The notes under the pieces were generated by a model, which saw only the letters and a list, made by a program, of their open reading frames with translations, did no database searches and was not told the DNA's origin. The position numbers and the translations under genes were made by a program. Positions 62,953 to 64,000 of a stretch of 64,000 nt of DNA are shown here, in pieces. Positions within the stretch are counted from its first letter, which is position 1, and the number at the start of each line of letters is the position of its first letter. The DNA comes from Trogon surrucura (taxonomy: Eukaryota; Chordata; Aves; Trogoniformes; Trogonidae), in NCBI GenBank assembly GCA_020746105.1, contig CM036620.1:28102118-28166117 (forward strand). Direction: 5' to 3'.

Positions 62953-64000
62953 GCAAATGCTCACTATCCTCATGCAAGCAGGTAAGCAAGCTAATGGCAT
63001 TGCATCATAAGCAGCAACTTCCATCAGCTGAACAGAGGGCACTAAAAAGCATCTGAAAGCAGCTTTTCCCAGTATATTTTTATAGGTGTCATATAGCCTC
63101 TAAAAACCCTATGCAAAACTAATGAAATTTTTATATTTTGCTGTGTTGACAAATGACTTCTCTGCTCCTCAGATCTTGCACATTACTGGGTACTAACAAT
63201 AAAGGAAACATTTTAACACAACTCTTTTCTTGCATGGTGATATAATCCAGGCAAGATTTTTTTTTTCTTTAATGTGTTTATAATAAAATGCCCACAACAG
63301 TGAGAAAATCGAGATTCAAAGCAATATTGTTGGTTTGCAAACAGCATGAGTTCACTGGAACAAGCTGAAATAAATATCTTAACACAGCCACTTTGTTTCA
63401 GCTTGCACCTCATGATTTCTGGATTAAACAAACAAACAAACCCAACCCAAACAAGGCATTTGTTTCTAGTTTGGCAATGACAATGGTTTACAAAAAAGAA
63501 ACCCGACAAATCACCCAAGTTAAAGACAGCAAATTATTACATAAAAACAACAATCTATACAATCAATATATTCTGATGTCCTTTTTTGTTCCCAACCACA
63601 TTTCAATCCTATAAACAAAATTATACATTTGCACTTCTTTGTGCAGCAACATTTTAGGAAACTCTACTTGTGCAATTACTGCCAAGCACATTGGACTTAC
63701 ACTGGAGTTTTGATTAGGCTGTCATAAAGGAACCTATACAGAAGAAAAATCAGAAAAATTGATAGCTCTACCTTTCAAAAACATGGGAAAAACAAGTTAA
63801 AATCTACTAACAGTACTGTAGAAGCTAAAATACATACTAAAGTGAAATACATTCCAGAGGAGATTGAGAAAGCAAGCTGCCATATCCCACCTCCGCAAAA
63901 TCCCAAGACTTTATCACAAAGACTTTTCTGCAGTCATCTGAGTAAATCAAACACACTAGTAAATCAAATTCAGCAGGTGACTGATGGCCTAACAGCTAAG
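62953..64000. other. Non-coding DNA
   Basis: Nothing is recognised except a short (AAAC)4 repeat at 63425-63440. Confidence 0.6.
63425..63440. repeat. Short (AAAC)n repeat
   Basis: About four AAAC units. Confidence 0.85.

Noticed and set aside
1..64000. CRISPR arrays, bacterial operons, phage or toxin-antitoxin systems, tRNA and rRNA genes
   Set aside because: None seen. The repeat content and CpG depletion show vertebrate nuclear DNA, and no tRNA B-box or cloverleaf was found on reading through.

Overview
The window is vertebrate nuclear DNA, almost certainly from a bird. The evidence is eight pieces of CR1 LINE, several ending in the ATTCTATG-type 3' repeat typical of CR1, plus one solo LTR whose ends and body look like the avian ERVL-type LTRs starting TGTCCTGGTTT. 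The sequence is AT-rich and CpG-poor, and nearly every open frame is short, as expected of intron or intergenic DNA. I found no complete protein-coding host gene, no tRNA or rRNA gene, no CRISPR array and no bacterial-style operon.

Layout. 1-1255: 3' part of a decayed CR1 with reverse transcriptase motifs, cut by the window edge. 1256-10870: unique AT-rich DNA with one exon-like open frame (2660-3060). 10870-11690 (minus strand): a heavily mutated fossil of the ORF1 esterase (SGNH-type) protein of CR1-like LINEs. 11690-12060: the only CpG island, lying directly against that fossil. It has GC boxes and candidate splice donors on both strands and is the best candidate promoter in the window. 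12061-45299: mostly unique non-coding DNA with three short CR1 pieces (17.0, 35.1 and 37.3 kb). 45300-46091: a solo LTR with a small CR1 nested in it. 46092-64000: non-coding DNA with an internal CR1 scrap (47.4 kb), a 20-bp-arm hairpin (48.8 kb), a GATA-site cluster (51.4-51.8 kb), a 24-G run (56.8 kb), a longer CR1 (58.5-59.3 kb) and a last CR1 tail (62.8 kb).

Interpretation. The window reads as the promoter and flank, or a large intron, of a gene whose coding exons lie mainly outside it. The CpG island could serve transcription in either direction. The repeat fossils record several waves of CR1 activity, because the 3' tails sort into at least three sequence groups, and one LTR insertion that came before a CR1 insertion. 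All mobile elements look dead: the longest CR1 has frameshifts, a nonsense codon and an internal deletion, and the ORF1 fossil has lost residues of its catalytic blocks.

I looked for an undescribed biological system and did not find a convincing one. The items most worth following are the CpG island with its adjoining ORF1 fossil, the two exon-like frames (2660-3060 plus, 60939-61078 minus), the near-perfect hairpin, and the GATA cluster.
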